NCBI RefSeq assembly: GCF_009812055.1
Contig: NZ_WQNH01000016.1
Coordinates: 21,820-85,819, forward strand
Length of the DNA: 64,000 nucleotides
From: Chelativorans xinjiangensis
Lineage (GTDB): Bacteria > Pseudomonadota > Alphaproteobacteria > Rhizobiales > Rhizobiaceae
Direction: 5' to 3'
Shown: positions 8,092 through 17,373 of the stretch, piece by piece
Numbering within the stretch: position 1 is the stretch's first letter
Layout of the letters: each line of letters opens with the position of its first letter
Position numbers and translations under genes: made by a program
The notes under the pieces: generated by a model
Seen by the model: the letters and a program-made list of their open reading frames with translations, nothing else
Databases searched by the model: none
What the model was told of the DNA's origin: nothing

Positions 8092-9471
8092 CTACTCCAC
8101 CCGCTCCCCGTTCCGCACCCGATAGCTCGGCTGATACATCGTCACCAGCTCTTCCGCCGCCGTCGGGTGGATCGCCATGGTCTGGTCGAACGCGTCCTTG
8201 GTCAGCTTCGCCTTGACGGCGATGCCGAGAATCTGCGCCATCTCGCCGGCGTCCGGCCCAAGGACATGGGCACCGATGACGCGGCGCGAGGCGGCGTCGA
8301 CGATGAGTTTCATGATCATCTTTTCCTGCCGCCCGGAGAGCGTGTGGCGCATGGGGCGGAAGCTGGCGCGGTAGATTTCCAGCGCATCGTAGCGCTTGGC
8401 CGCGGCCGCCTCGCTCAGGCCGACGGTGCCGATCTCGGGCTGCGAGAAGACAGCGGTGGCGATGTCCTCGTGGTCGACCTTCGTCGGATTATCCTTGAAG
8501 ACGGTCTCGATGAAGCACATGGCCTCGTGGATGGCGACCGGGGTGAGTTGCACGCGGTCGGTCACGTCGCCGATCGCCCAGATGTTGTCGATATTGGTGC
8601 GCGAATAGTCGTCGACCAGTATCTCGCCCTTCACCCCCGTCTTAACGCCGGCGGCATCGAGGCCCAGGCCTTCGGTATTGGGAATGCGGCCGATGGCCAG
8701 CATCACCATGTCGAAGGTCATCTTGCCGCCCGACTTCAAATGCGTGTCGAGCCGGCCGTCGGCACGCTTTTCGACCGCCTCGAAGATATCCTGGCACAGT
8801 ATGCGGATACCCTTGGCCTCCATGGCCTCGTGCAAGCCGCGGCGGACGTCGCTGTCGAAACGGCCGAGGATCTCCTTGCCGCGGTAGATAAGCGTCGTCT
8901 CGACGCCGAGCCCATGAAAGATATTGGCGAATTCCACCGCGATATAGCCACCGCCTTCAATGGCGATGGAGCGCGGCAGCGCTTCGAGGTGGAATGCTTC
9001 GTTGGAGAAGATGCAGTGCTCGTGGCCGGGCAGCGCCTCGTGCGGGTTCGGGCGGCCGCCGGTGGCGATGAGTATCTTCTGCGCGGTCAGCGTCTCGCCT
9101 CCGACGCGCACCGTGTGCCGGTCGAGGAGGATAGCCCTTTCATCGAAAATGCGCGCACCGGCATTTTCCAACCCCTTGCGATAGAGCCCCTCGAGCCGGA
9201 CGATCTCGCGGTCCTTGTTGGCGACGAGCGTCGGCCAGTCGAAGCGGGCCTCGCCCAGCGTCCAGCCGTAGCCGGCCGCATCCTCGAAATGCTCCGGAAA
9301 CTGCGAGGCATAGACGAACAGCTTCTTCGGCACGCAGCCGCGGATGACGCATGTGCCGCCGAAGCGGTACTCCTCCGCAATGGCGACGCGCTTGCCCATG
9401 GCCGCGGCGAGGCGCCCTGCCCTGACACCGCCCGAGCCGCCGCCGATGACAAAAAGATCGAAGTCCGCCAT
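8092..9471 (-). CDS. gor: Glutathione-disulfide reductase
   Basis: A 459-residue pyridine nucleotide-disulfide oxidoreductase that reduces glutathione disulfide with NADPH. It shows the FAD-binding GGGSGGVRAGR (residues 10-20), the redox-active disulfide GGTCVIRGCVPKK (Cys41, Cys46), a second dinucleotide motif in GGGYIAVEFA, an ATG-type GDVT FAD segment, and the C-terminal HPTAAEE with the catalytic His-Glu pair. Length matches the alphaproteobacterial enzyme. It lies downstream of rpiA and the DUF2059 gene on the same strand. Confidence 0.93.
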   Translation of the reverse strand: MADFDLFVIGGGSGGVRAGRLAAAMGKRVAIAEEYRFGGTCVIRGCVPKKLFVYASQFPEHFEDAAGYGWTLGEARFDWPTLVANKDREIVRLEGLYRKGLENAGARIFDERAILLDRHTVRVGGETLTAQKILIATGGRPNPHEALPGHEHCIFSNEAFHLEALPRSIAIEGGGYIAVEFANIFHGLGVETTLIYRGKEILGRFDSDVRRGLHEAMEAKGIRILCQDIFEAVEKRADGRLDTHLKSGGKMTFDMVMLAIGRIPNTEGLGLDAAGVKTGVKGEILVDDYSRTNIDNIWAIGDVTDRVQLTPVAIHEAMCFIETVFKDNPTKVDHEDIATAVFSQPEIGTVGLSEAAAAKRYDALEIYRASFRPMRHTLSGRQEKMIMKLIVDAASRRVIGAHVLGPDAGEMAQILGIAVKAKLTKDAFDQTMAIHPTAAEELVTMYQPSYRVRNGERVE

Positions 9472-9537
9472 GCTGCCCTTACCCCATGTGCTCGTGCTTT
9501 CGTGTCATCTTCAGCTATGCCGCGTGCGTCGAAAATG

Positions 9538-9563
9538 AAAGCCCGGCGTGAAAGCCGGGCTTT
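9538..9563 (-). terminator. Intrinsic terminator after the DUF2059 gene
   Basis: AAAGCCCGGC-6 nt-GCCGGGCTTT is a perfect 10-bp stem. Read on the minus strand it is followed by a T-rich run (TTCATTTTC), and it lies 32 bp beyond the DUF2059 stop codon and upstream of gor. Confidence 0.75.
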
Positions 9564-9594
9564 GAATTCCGTTCAATAATCCGTTTTCAGGCGT

Positions 9595-10134
9595 TTACTG
9601 GCCGTTATCGGCGTCATTCTCGGCGGGCGCCTGGGCATTGGTGGCAGCCTGGAGTTGTTCGGTTACGCTGTTGGACAGGTCGCGCTCGATGCCGCGGCGC
9701 CAGACGGTGGCGGCCCTGAGCACCTCGCGGGTGACGATCGGGCCTTCGGCCAGAAGCTTCTTTCCCGTGGGCGAGGTGTAGAACTCGGTGATGTTGTTGA
9801 GGTCCTCCTCGCTGAACACGCGCGCATAGGCCTGCGCCGCCTCGTTTTCCAGGTCGGCGCGGCGGCTCGCCAGTTCGAGCGCCTTTTCGTCGACGGTGGC
9901 ATTGATGAGATCCACCATGTTCGGGCTCTGCTGGATGAGTTCGGCCTTCAGCGTCTGCGCGGCCAGCGGCAGATAATTGTCGAAATCGTCGGTGGCGGCG
10001 ATTGCGTCGATTGCGGTGCGCGCGGCCTTCAGATGCGATTCCGAAATCTCCTGGGCGGCGGCCGGTAGCGAAAACGCCGCAAGGGTCATCGCGGCGGTGA
10101 GCGCAAAAAGGCGGGCGCGTTTAGCCAATGTCAT
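9595..10134 (-). CDS. Secreted DUF2059 protein
   Basis: A 179-residue protein with a Sec signal peptide (positive start MTLAKRARLF, hydrophobic core, AAAQ cleavage region near residue 26), so it should be periplasmic. The body is helical and carries the DUF2059 pattern, including VFSEEDLNNITEFYTSPTGKKL near residue 115. The family is widespread in alphaproteobacteria without known function. The start at 10134 is chosen because it gives the signal peptide and has AGGATC upstream. rpiA ends 28 bp upstream on the same strand, so the two probably form an operon; a terminator follows. Confidence 0.85.
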   Translation of the reverse strand: MTLAKRARLFALTAAMTLAAFSLPAAAQEISESHLKAARTAIDAIAATDDFDNYLPLAAQTLKAELIQQSPNMVDLINATVDEKALELASRRADLENEAAQAYARVFSEEDLNNITEFYTSPTGKKLLAEGPIVTREVLRAATVWRRGIERDLSNSVTEQLQAATNAQAPAENDADNGQ

Positions 10135-10162
10135 TTTCGATCCTACTCCGTTTTTTGGTCCG

Positions 10163-10867
10163 TCAGCTTTGCGCATCGATCGTCCTCACGCCGTCTTCCC
10201 CGGCAAGTATCGCCAGGCTGGCAAGGCCGATGAACAAGCCGTGCTCCACGACACCGGGTATCGCGTTCAACTCGTCGGCAAATGCTCTTGTCGCGGGAAT
10301 ACGGCCAAATGATGCATCGACGATAACATGGCCGCCGTCGGTGAGGAAAGGCTGGCCCTCAGTCATTCGTACGGCGATTTCGCCCGTCAGGCCGAAGCGC
10401 CGGCCGGCCGCCTCGATGGCAAGTATCGTGGCGCGCAGGCCGAAGGTATTGACCTCGATGGGCAAGGGAAAGCGGCCGAGGGTTTCGACAAGCTTGCTTT
10501 CGTCGGCGATGACGATCATGCGGCGCGATGCGGCGGCTACGATCTTCTCGCGCAACAGTGCGCCGCCGCCGCCCTTGACGAGGGCGAGGCCGGGGCCGAT
10601 CTCGTCGGCGCCGTCCACCGTGAGGTCGAGCTCGGGCGTCTCGTCGAGTGTGGTGAGCGGCACCGAGAGCTCCCGGCACAGCGCCTCCGTGCGCTCGGAC
10701 GTCGGCACGCCGACGATATCGAGCCCGTCGGCCACCCCTGCGGCGAGCAGCCGCACGAACTCCTCAGCGGTCGAACCCGTGCCGATGCCGAGCTTCATGC
10801 CGCTCTTGACGTACCCAAGTGCCGCGCGTGCGGCCTCGACTTTCAGTGCTTTGGCGTCCGCTGCCAT
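10163..10867 (-). CDS. rpiA: Ribose-5-phosphate isomerase A
   Basis: A 234-residue enzyme interconverting ribose 5-phosphate and ribulose 5-phosphate in the pentose phosphate pathway. Family signatures are [12 protein letters not shown] (phosphate loop, near residue 27), [12 protein letters not shown] with the catalytic Asp residues, [13 protein letters not shown] (catalytic Glu/Lys region) and VIADESK. Length is normal. It is the first gene of a short leftward unit with the DUF2059 gene and is divergent from gph, with about 130 bp between the two start codons. Confidence 0.95.
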   Translation of the reverse strand: MAADAKALKVEAARAALGYVKSGMKLGIGTGSTAEEFVRLLAAGVADGLDIVGVPTSERTEALCRELSVPLTTLDETPELDLTVDGADEIGPGLALVKGGGGALLREKIVAAASRRMIVIADESKLVETLGRFPLPIEVNTFGLRATILAIEAAGRRFGLTGEIAVRMTEGQPFLTDGGHVIVDASFGRIPATRAFADELNAIPGVVEHGLFIGLASLAILAGEDGVRTIDAQS

Positions 10868-10997
10868 CTTGTCCCCAACAGTTTGGGATGCTTCCTAACT
10901 TTTTTCGCCACGTCCGGCAAATACCTTCGTACCGTGCCAGCTTCCTTGCAGACCGCGTCGTGCCGCGGTATCCGCCATTGGCACGAAGGGGATATCA

Positions 10998-11693
10998 ATG
11001 ACCAAGCCTATCGTCGTATTCGACCTGGATGGAACGCTTGTCGACACCGCGCCGGACCTGCTCGACAGCCTCAATCACTGCTTGCGCAGCGTCGACATGC
11101 CGTCGGTCGACGGGGCGCAGATCCGCCGTTTCATCGGCGCCGGCAGCCGCGCCATGATCGAGCGCGCCTTCGCCGCCGATGGAAGGCGGCTTGCGAACGG
11201 CCAACTCGACGCGCTGCAGGCCCTCTTCATCGAGCACTACACGGCCGGAATGCCCGGCCGCTCTCGGCCTTTCCCCGGCGCGCTCGATGCCGTGGCGCGA
11301 TTCCGGCAGGCGGGCTTCCTCGTCGCCGTCTGCACCAACAAGCACGAACGCTTGTCGCGGCATCTGCTGGAGGCCCTTAAGATCGCCGGACTGTTCGAAG
11401 CGATCTGCGGCGGCGACAGCTTCGCCCACAGAAAGCCCGACCCGCGCCACCTCACCGATACGATCGCGCGTGCCGGCGGCGACCCGGAAAGCGCCGTCAT
11501 GATCGGCGATTCGCGCACCGATATAGACACGGCCAAGGCGGCCGGCATCCCCGTGGTGGCCGTCGATTTCGGCTACACGGACCAGCCGGTGCATGTGTTC
11601 GAGCCAAGCCGCGTCATCTCGCACTTCGATGCTTTGACGGTGGAGCTTGCCGAAAGGCTCATCGCCGCCGCCGCTGGTCAGCCGGCGTCTTGA
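10998..11693 (+). CDS. gph: Phosphoglycolate phosphatase (HAD family)
   Basis: A 231-residue HAD-superfamily hydrolase that removes phosphate from 2-phosphoglycolate. Motif I is VFDLDGTLVDTAPDL (nucleophile Asp9, acid Asp11), motif II lies in VAVCTNKHE, motif III at HRKPDPRHL and motif IV at MIGDSRTDIDTAKAAG. The overall sequence and length match bacterial Gph rather than generic HAD proteins. It is divergent from rpiA and is followed 55 bp later by tRNA-Val. Confidence 0.88.
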   Translation: MTKPIVVFDLDGTLVDTAPDLLDSLNHCLRSVDMPSVDGAQIRRFIGAGSRAMIERAFAADGRRLANGQLDALQALFIEHYTAGMPGRSRPFPGALDAVARFRQAGFLVAVCTNKHERLSRHLLEALKIAGLFEAICGGDSFAHRKPDPRHLTDTIARAGGDPESAVMIGDSRTDIDTAKAAGIPVVAVDFGYTDQPVHVFEPSRVISHFDALTVELAERLIAAAAGQPAS

Positions 11694-11748
11694 CTTCACT
11701 GCCGGGCACCCCTTATATCGCCGCGCGCTCGGCATTGACCGGTCGGGC

Positions 11749-11823
11749 GGGCGCGTAGCTCAGCGGGAGAGCACACCCTTCACACGGGTGGGGTCGTAGG
11801 TTCAATCCCTACCGCGCCCACCA
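11749..11823 (+). tRNA. tRNA-Val (anticodon CAC)
   Basis: A 75-nt cloverleaf: acceptor GGGCGCG/CGCGCCC, D arm GCTC...GAGC, anticodon stem CACCC/GGGTG with loop TTCACAC (anticodon CAC, reading GTG), T arm with GTTCAATCC, discriminator A and an encoded CCA at 11821-11823. Confidence 0.95.
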
Positions 11824-11922
11824 TCCCGACAGAAAGGAGCGCAGCGGACTAGCCTCTGTTTCACGAGTCCAAGCTGCTGTTTCACGAGCTGATGTCGATG
11901 CTATCCTGAGAGCGATCCCAAC

Positions 11923-13377
11923 GTGCACGCTTCCATCGTCAGGGCGGCCGCCTTCGTGGCTTCCATTTTTGCGCTCTACATCGCGGCGGCGATGCTCGTG
12001 CCGGCGGCGGTCGATCTTTATTACGGTCACAGCGACTGGCAGGTCTTCGCCATCTGCGCCTTCACGACCGCCGCCGTTGCGCTGACGGTTGCTGCCGCCA
12101 CGCGCGACCGTACGCCCATCCGCTCGACGCGCCTTGCGTTCTTCGTCGTCGTCGTCCTGTGGGTGACGCTCGGCGTCATCGGCGCCTTTCCGCTCTATAC
12201 GGCCTCACTGAAGCTCGATTTCGCCGGCGCCGTGTTCGAATCCGTCTCCGCCATCACCACCACCGGCTCCACCGTCATTGCGGGCCTCGACGACCTGCCG
12301 CCCGGCATCCTCCTGTGGCGGTCGCTTCTGCAGTGGATCGGCGGCCTCGGCGTCATTGCGCTCGGCCTCTTCTTCCTGCCGCTTCTGAATGTCGGCGGCT
12401 TTTCCTATTTCCGCATCGAATCCTCGGATATCGAGGATCGGCCCTTCGAGCGCCTGTCCAGTTTCCTCCAGGCTCTCGTCGGCATCTACGTGGTGCTCAC
12501 GGCGTTGTGCGCGATCTCCTACGCCGCGGTCGGGATGACGACCTTCGATGCGGTCAACCATGCCATGACGACGCTCGCCACCGGTGGCTTCTCCACCCAT
12601 GACGCGTCCTTCGGCTATTTCGAGAGCGATGCGGTGTTGTGGGTCAGCACGGTCTTCATGCTTCTCGGCGCCCTGCCCTTCTCGATCCTCATCCTCTTGG
12701 TCGTACGCGGCCGGCTGGACGCGATGCGAGACCCGCAGATCCGGCTTTTCCTTGCCTATGTGGTCGGCATCGTCCTGGCGCTTGCCATCCATAGGCGCAT
12801 CGTGAGCGATACGACATTCGGTGAAGCGTTGACGAGTTCGGCCTTCAACCTTGTCTCGGTCATCACCACGACGGGCTTTGCCAGCGAAGACTACTCGTTG
12901 TGGAGCCCTTTCGCCGTCACGGTGTTCTTCTTCGCCACATTTCTCGGCGGCTGTTCCGGCTCGACGGCCGGCGGCGTGAAGTCCTACCGCCTCCTCATCC
13001 TCGCGCGCATGCTGCAGAACGGCTTGCGCACGTTGGTCTATGGACGCTCGGTGCAGCCGCTGCGCTACGGCAACCGCACCGTGGACGAGGATATGCAGCG
13101 CTCGATAACGCTTTTCGTCGTCGGCTTCATCCTCGTGTGGGTGAGCGGGACGCTGGCGCTCGCGGCAGGCAACCTCGATATGGTCACCTCGATGACAGCC
13201 ACCTTGACCGCGATCACGAATGTCGGCCCCGGCCTCGGGCCGGTCGTCGGTCCGGCCGGCAATTTCGCTTCGCTCAGCGACTACGCGAAGTGGATACTGT
13301 CCGCTTCCATGCTGCTCGGGCGGCTGGAAATCTTGGCCGTCCTGGTGATTCTGACGCCGACCTTCTGGCGCAACTAG
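11923..13377 (+). CDS. trkH: Trk-type potassium uptake channel subunit TrkH
   Basis: A 484-residue inner-membrane protein of the TrkH/KtrB family. Four pore loops are visible: AITTTGSTV (near residue 108), LATGGFST (near 220), ITTTGFAS (near 318) and ITNVGPGLG (near 433), each with the central glycine of the selectivity filter. It imports K+ together with a peripheral TrkA NAD-binding subunit, which is not encoded nearby. The start is a GTG at 11923 preceded by GAGAG. Its TAG stop lies inside the left arm of a family A repeat. Confidence 0.93.
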   Translation: MHASIVRAAAFVASIFALYIAAAMLVPAAVDLYYGHSDWQVFAICAFTTAAVALTVAAATRDRTPIRSTRLAFFVVVVLWVTLGVIGAFPLYTASLKLDFAGAVFESVSAITTTGSTVIAGLDDLPPGILLWRSLLQWIGGLGVIALGLFFLPLLNVGGFSYFRIESSDIEDRPFERLSSFLQALVGIYVVLTALCAISYAAVGMTTFDAVNHAMTTLATGGFSTHDASFGYFESDAVLWVSTVFMLLGALPFSILILLVVRGRLDAMRDPQIRLFLAYVVGIVLALAIHRRIVSDTTFGEALTSSAFNLVSVITTTGFASEDYSLWSPFAVTVFFFATFLGGCSGSTAGGVKSYRLLILARMLQNGLRTLVYGRSVQPLRYGNRTVDEDMQRSITLFVVGFILVWVSGTLALAAGNLDMVTSMTATLTAITNVGPGLGPVVGPAGNFASLSDYAKWILSASMLLGRLEILAVLVILTPTFWRN

Positions 13378-13458
13378 ATCAGTTCATCAAACTGATCTAA
13401 CCCCTTGTTTTGCCGCAATTCCGGACGGAAAACCTGTTTCCACTTTTCCTGGAATTGC
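13376..13458. repeat. Family A palindromic repeat, copy 2
   Basis: A hairpin AGATCAGTT/AACTGATCT (13376-13398) followed by the GCAATTCC...GGAATTGC unit (13415-13458). The element starts on the trkH stop codon and reaches to within 6 bp of the L,D-transpeptidase stop. Confidence 0.8.
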
Positions 13459-13464
13459 TTTAAG

Positions 13465-15330
13465 TCAGCTGCCCGGCACGCGGATTTCCTCCACCTTGGC
13501 CAGCGCCTTCTTCAGGTTGTCGTCGCGGCCATAAGTGTCGGCGTGATAGGTCACCTCGCCCGCCTCCGGCCAGGCGGTGAAATAGCCGACATAGACGGGG
13601 ATCTTCTGCGGGGCGTCCCGCCGTGCGTTGCGTCCCTTGCCGATCTCCCGGCCGATCTCGTCCACCGATGTGCCGAGCACGGCGGCGGCCATGGCGCGCG
13701 GGTCCTGCAGGCGCACGCAGCCGTGGCTATAAGCGCGGGTATCGCGGCTGAACAGCTCCTTCGCCGGGGTGTCGTGCATGTAGATGCTGTGCTTGTTGGG
13801 GAACATGATCTTCAACTCGCCCAGCGCGTTCGCCGGACCGGGCGGCTGGCGCACGCTGAAGGGAATGTTGGCGCCGTAACGGTTCCAGTCGACGGATGCG
13901 GAGGAGACGCGCCGGCCGCGCGAATCCGTCACCTCATAGCCGGCCCGATCGAGATAGCCCGGGTCGCGCCTCAGCCGCGGCAGCTGCTCGTTGACGAGGA
14001 TCGAGCGCGGCACGCCCCAATAGGGGTTGAACTCCACATACTCGATCTCATCGTGGAAAAAGCTCGTCTGGTTGGACGGCTTGCCCACCACGGCGCGCAT
14101 GGAAAGCTTTTCCCGGTCGTCCTCCAGATAGGTGGCGGTGAAGGAGGCGGCGTTGATCATCACCCGCCTATTACCGAGATGGGAGGGGTGCCAGCGCAGG
14201 CGCTCGAGCGCCAGAAGCACCTTGTCGATGCGGGCCTGCTTCGATTCGCCCGCCAGTGCCCCGACTGTACGGCGGCCGATGATGCCGTCGGGGTTGAGGT
14301 CGTGCAGATCCTGCGCCGCCTTGACGACGGGCACCAGCTCCTGCGCGTAGGTTTCGCTGCCGGCATGGGCGACCAGCACCTCGCCGTGCTCGGCGCGGAA
14401 GGCCGCGTCGGCGTCACGCTCGATGATCTGCAGGATCTTGGGGAATTCGGGATGGCTGGACCCGGGCCGGACGAAGGTCTCGGTATCGACGACGATCTCC
14501 TTCTCCGCACTTGCCCTCAGCGCCTTCAATTCCCTGCGAAGCGCGGCGTAGAGCGTGTTCTGCGGGTGCAGTGACTGGAGATAGGCGGCAGGCTTCTTTG
14601 TCCGCGCCAGAACCTCGAGCACGGCCGCCGCCTCCAGCGGCTTTTTGGGGAAGTCGTGGTAGCCCGACAGCTTGTTGGGGTCGACGCGGCCCAGGTGGGC
14701 GTCGCGCGCATAGCGCAGCGCACGCGCCGAAAGCGCCATCTCGAAGCGGATGAGCGCCTGCCGCCGCTCCTCGGGCGTATCGAGGACGGCGGACGCGGCG
14801 AGCGGCACGTTGACGGCGTAGTCCCCCTCCAAAAGCCCAAAAGCGGAGGCATCGTTGAGGACGCGCAGAACCGCATCGGCCTTGTCGTTCAGCCCCGCCC
14901 CTTCGACCCAGATGAAGCCGGGGTTGCGCTCGTAATGGGTGACGAGCGCCGCGGCGACCTCCTTCTCCGCGCGCAGATCGAACCCGGCAAGGCCGGCAAG
15001 CGCCTCGAGGAAGGGCGACGGCGCGGCGCCCCCTTCCCGGTCCTCCTCATCCAACGCGGCCGCGATGGCCGCGAAATCCACCTTCACCGGCGCCTCCGGC
15101 CGGTAGTCGTGGAAGGAGGGCGCGGAGATTTTCGGCGCGGCCACCCGCGGCGCGGGCGTGGTCGCCGGCTGCTGGCGGGGCGGCTCGGCGACGCGCTGCC
15201 TGTTGGCGCGGTTGCCGAAGAGTATGTCGAACAGGTTTCGCTCGGCGCTCGCCGTCGATGCCGTCCCTGTGAGGGCGACCGCAAGCGCCAGCACCGAAAG
15301 GCCGCTGCGTTTGGCAAACGTCATCGTCAT
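13465..15330 (-). CDS. L,D-transpeptidase (YkuD domain, YcbB-like)
   Basis: A 621-residue exported protein with a Sec signal peptide (SVLALAVALTGTASTASA). An N-terminal linker rich in Pro/Ala/Gln is followed by a scaffold domain, a peptidoglycan-binding-like segment around DLNPDGIIGRRTVGALAG, and the YkuD catalytic domain. The active-site motif is SIYMHDTP then RAYSHGCVRLQDP with catalytic Cys near residue 538. Architecture and size match YcbB/LdtD-type enzymes, which make 3-3 cross-links in periplasmic peptidoglycan and are prominent in Rhizobiales cell walls. Confidence 0.9.
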   Translation of the reverse strand: MTMTFAKRSGLSVLALAVALTGTASTASAERNLFDILFGNRANRQRVAEPPRQQPATTPAPRVAAPKISAPSFHDYRPEAPVKVDFAAIAAALDEEDREGGAAPSPFLEALAGLAGFDLRAEKEVAAALVTHYERNPGFIWVEGAGLNDKADAVLRVLNDASAFGLLEGDYAVNVPLAASAVLDTPEERRQALIRFEMALSARALRYARDAHLGRVDPNKLSGYHDFPKKPLEAAAVLEVLARTKKPAAYLQSLHPQNTLYAALRRELKALRASAEKEIVVDTETFVRPGSSHPEFPKILQIIERDADAAFRAEHGEVLVAHAGSETYAQELVPVVKAAQDLHDLNPDGIIGRRTVGALAGESKQARIDKVLLALERLRWHPSHLGNRRVMINAASFTATYLEDDREKLSMRAVVGKPSNQTSFFHDEIEYVEFNPYWGVPRSILVNEQLPRLRRDPGYLDRAGYEVTDSRGRRVSSASVDWNRYGANIPFSVRQPPGPANALGELKIMFPNKHSIYMHDTPAKELFSRDTRAYSHGCVRLQDPRAMAAAVLGTSVDEIGREIGKGRNARRDAPQKIPVYVGYFTAWPEAGEVTYHADTYGRDDNLKKALAKVEEIRVPGS

Positions 15331-15534
15331 GAAATCACCCCGCGATTATCCTGCGTCTTATCGGTAACGCTATTCATCAATGGTTCGTTCGAACGCCCAA
15401 CTCGCGCGCACCAGCCGATCGAGAATCCATCGACCGCGAAAACTATACCCGTTTGGTGAACCAAGCGTAACCGCGGGCGTCCCTGCCCCGGATTGGCGCA
15501 TCTTCACGAAATCGTGACCGGCCGTCTTCCGCCC

Positions 15535-16446
15535 TTACTGCGCGGCGGCGAGAAAGGCCGGCCGCACCGCGAATTCGCCCACCTGCAAGGCGGTCCGCCG
15601 GTCGGACAGGATGCGCCGGTGCCCAGTGCCCTCCACCCAGCGGCGCTCGACATGCGGCCCCGCACGGCAAAGAGCGTCCGCATCCTCCGGCGCCACTTCC
15701 CGGTCGTCCGGCGCGTGCAGGACGAGCACCGGAACGGACAGGCGCGCCAGTTGTGCCGCGCCTTCGAAGGCGCGAAGCGGCTGCCCCGTTACATATTCGA
15801 CTTGGGCATGGAAGGCCTCGCGCGTCCTCCTCCCAAGCCCGCAATGGTGCGCGAAGCCGTCGAACACATGCTGCATCGCATTGGGCGCGGCGATCGTCAC
15901 CAGCCGCTCTGCGGCAACGGGGGCGATGCCCTCGATCGAGCCGACGGCAGCGTTGACGATCACCGCCCCGCCGAGGGAATGGCCGATCATGACGGAGAAG
16001 GGCCCGAGCCAGAGCTCCGCCGTCTTCACGGCCGCAACGGCCATCGCCATGTTCAGGCGCCGCCCGGCGGAGGCGCCATGGCCGGGCAGGTCCAGCGCCA
16101 CGACACGCATCCCCTTCCCGCGCAGTTCCTCGATGATGGCGCGCATATGCTCGCTGCGCGAGCCCCATCCATGCACCACGAGCGCGGTCGCCCGCCCCAT
16201 ACCGCCGGCAGGCGGGCGGAACTCGTGGCACACGAAATGCCCGTAATCGCTGGTCAGCCAGTGCCGGCGCGCCTCCATCATGAAGGGATGCGCCACCCGC
16301 AACGCCTCCCGCGCCCTCGGCGATGCGCGCCGCGGGTTCGGCGTGCGGCAGAAGAGCGCGAACGCGGCTCTGCCCGTCAGGCGTGGCGCCACGGGCTCGG
16401 CTATGGCAAAAAGGCCTCGGACGAGCTGCAACGGGAAGGAAATCAT
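15535..16446 (-). CDS. Alpha/beta hydrolase
   Basis: A 303-residue serine hydrolase. The oxyanion-strand segment is ALVVHGWGSRSEHM, the nucleophile elbow is MIGHSLGGAV, an acid residue is likely in VLHAPDDREV, and the catalytic histidine in VEGTGHRRIL. The fold supports an esterase or lipase-like activity; the substrate is unknown. I choose the start at 16446 because GAGG lies 8 nt upstream; longer frames would enter the operators. It is divergent from a marR gene, and two operator boxes lie between them, so MarR control is likely. Confidence 0.85.
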   Translation of the reverse strand: MISFPLQLVRGLFAIAEPVAPRLTGRAAFALFCRTPNPRRASPRAREALRVAHPFMMEARRHWLTSDYGHFVCHEFRPPAGGMGRATALVVHGWGSRSEHMRAIIEELRGKGMRVVALDLPGHGASAGRRLNMAMAVAAVKTAELWLGPFSVMIGHSLGGAVIVNAAVGSIEGIAPVAAERLVTIAAPNAMQHVFDGFAHHCGLGRRTREAFHAQVEYVTGQPLRAFEGAAQLARLSVPVLVLHAPDDREVAPEDADALCRAGPHVERRWVEGTGHRRILSDRRTALQVGEFAVRPAFLAAAQ

Positions 16447-16463
16447 CTTGCGCGCCTCATTCT

Positions 16464-16497
16464 GTTCAATCATGAACATTATAGTTCAGTCATGAAC
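16464..16497 (+). promoter_or_regulatory. Pair of MarR operator boxes
   Basis: GTTCA-ATCA-TGAAC (16464-16477) and GTTCA-GTCA-TGAAC (16484-16497) are two near-identical inverted repeats whose centres are 20 bp apart, about two helical turns. The second covers the marR start codon, and both lie in the upstream region of the divergent hydrolase gene. Confidence 0.75.
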
Positions 16498-16944
16498 AAA
16501 CAGCAACGGCTTCCCTGGGAAAATCCCCGGTTCCGCAACTGGATCGCCGTGGTGCGGGCGGAAAAGGCCGTCGTGCGCGCGCTTTCCCAGGCGCTCGCTC
16601 CCCTCGGCCTGAAGATCGCCCAGCTCGACGTCCTGATGAACCTCTACCGCCATCCCGGCACCTCCCAGCACGAATTGGCGCGCCGCCTGCTCGTCGGTCG
16701 CTCGAACATCACCATGCTCCTGCCGCAGCTCGAACAGCAGAACCTCCTGCGCCGCGAGGGCGACGCCAGGGACAAGCGCATCATGCGCCTTTACCTCACA
16801 GACGAGGGCGAGGCGCTGCTGATGAAGGCGCTGGACGTCTACACAGCCCTCATCGACCGCGTCATGGCGCAATCAAGCCCGGAACTCTGCGACGCCATGG
16901 GCGAACAGATGCGGCGGATCGTCGATGAGCTGGAGGGGGAGTAA
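16492..16944 (+). CDS. MarR-family transcriptional regulator
   Basis: A 150-residue winged-helix protein: AQLDVLMNLYRHPGTSQHELARRLLVGRSNITMLLPQLEQQNLLRREGDARDKR shows the MarR DNA-binding core with the conserved D-x-R wing (DARDKRIMRLYLT). The long N- and C-terminal helices would form the dimer interface. Its start codon lies inside one of two operator boxes, which points to tight autorepression and to control of the divergent hydrolase. Effector unknown; MarR proteins usually sense phenolic or other small aromatic ligands. Confidence 0.9.
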   Translation: MNKQQRLPWENPRFRNWIAVVRAEKAVVRALSQALAPLGLKIAQLDVLMNLYRHPGTSQHELARRLLVGRSNITMLLPQLEQQNLLRREGDARDKRIMRLYLTDEGEALLMKALDVYTALIDRVMAQSSPELCDAMGEQMRRIVDELEGE

Positions 16945-17373
16945 AGGGGGTGGACGTGGACGCTGGTTTGGGTCCCGCGGAGTTAGCAGGCAGAGCGCCG
17001 AATGGCGGCGTTGCGGACTTTGTTGCCCTTCCCTGCACGTCTCGAAAGCCGCCATTCGCACTGTTGCCGAAGGTGCCCCCCTTACCGCCCGCGGCAAACA
17101 CAAAGACTAATCCTTGCGAACATAAACGAGCCGCTCCCTGAGATATGGATTGCGCCCAACGCCTTCCTGGCAATCAGCACCCTTCGCTGGAATCATTGCG
17201 CGTCCCACTGCATGAACCTCATCAATTCTGCCGAGCCCGCCTACCTAGTTGGGGTAGCTGGCGGGCGATTCGGCGAGAGGTATGATGTTTTTTTGGTGCG
17301 TTGGGTCTTGGCTGCGCACCGGCATGTAGACGGCAGCGCTCGCCCCTACCAACGCTCGACGTGGGAGGATGAA
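16945..17373. other. Intergenic stretch without a recognisable gene
   Basis: About 430 bp between marR and a secreted-protein gene. I see no conserved coding frame, no RNA gene and none of the repeat families of this window. It presumably contains the promoter of the downstream gene. Confidence 0.5.
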
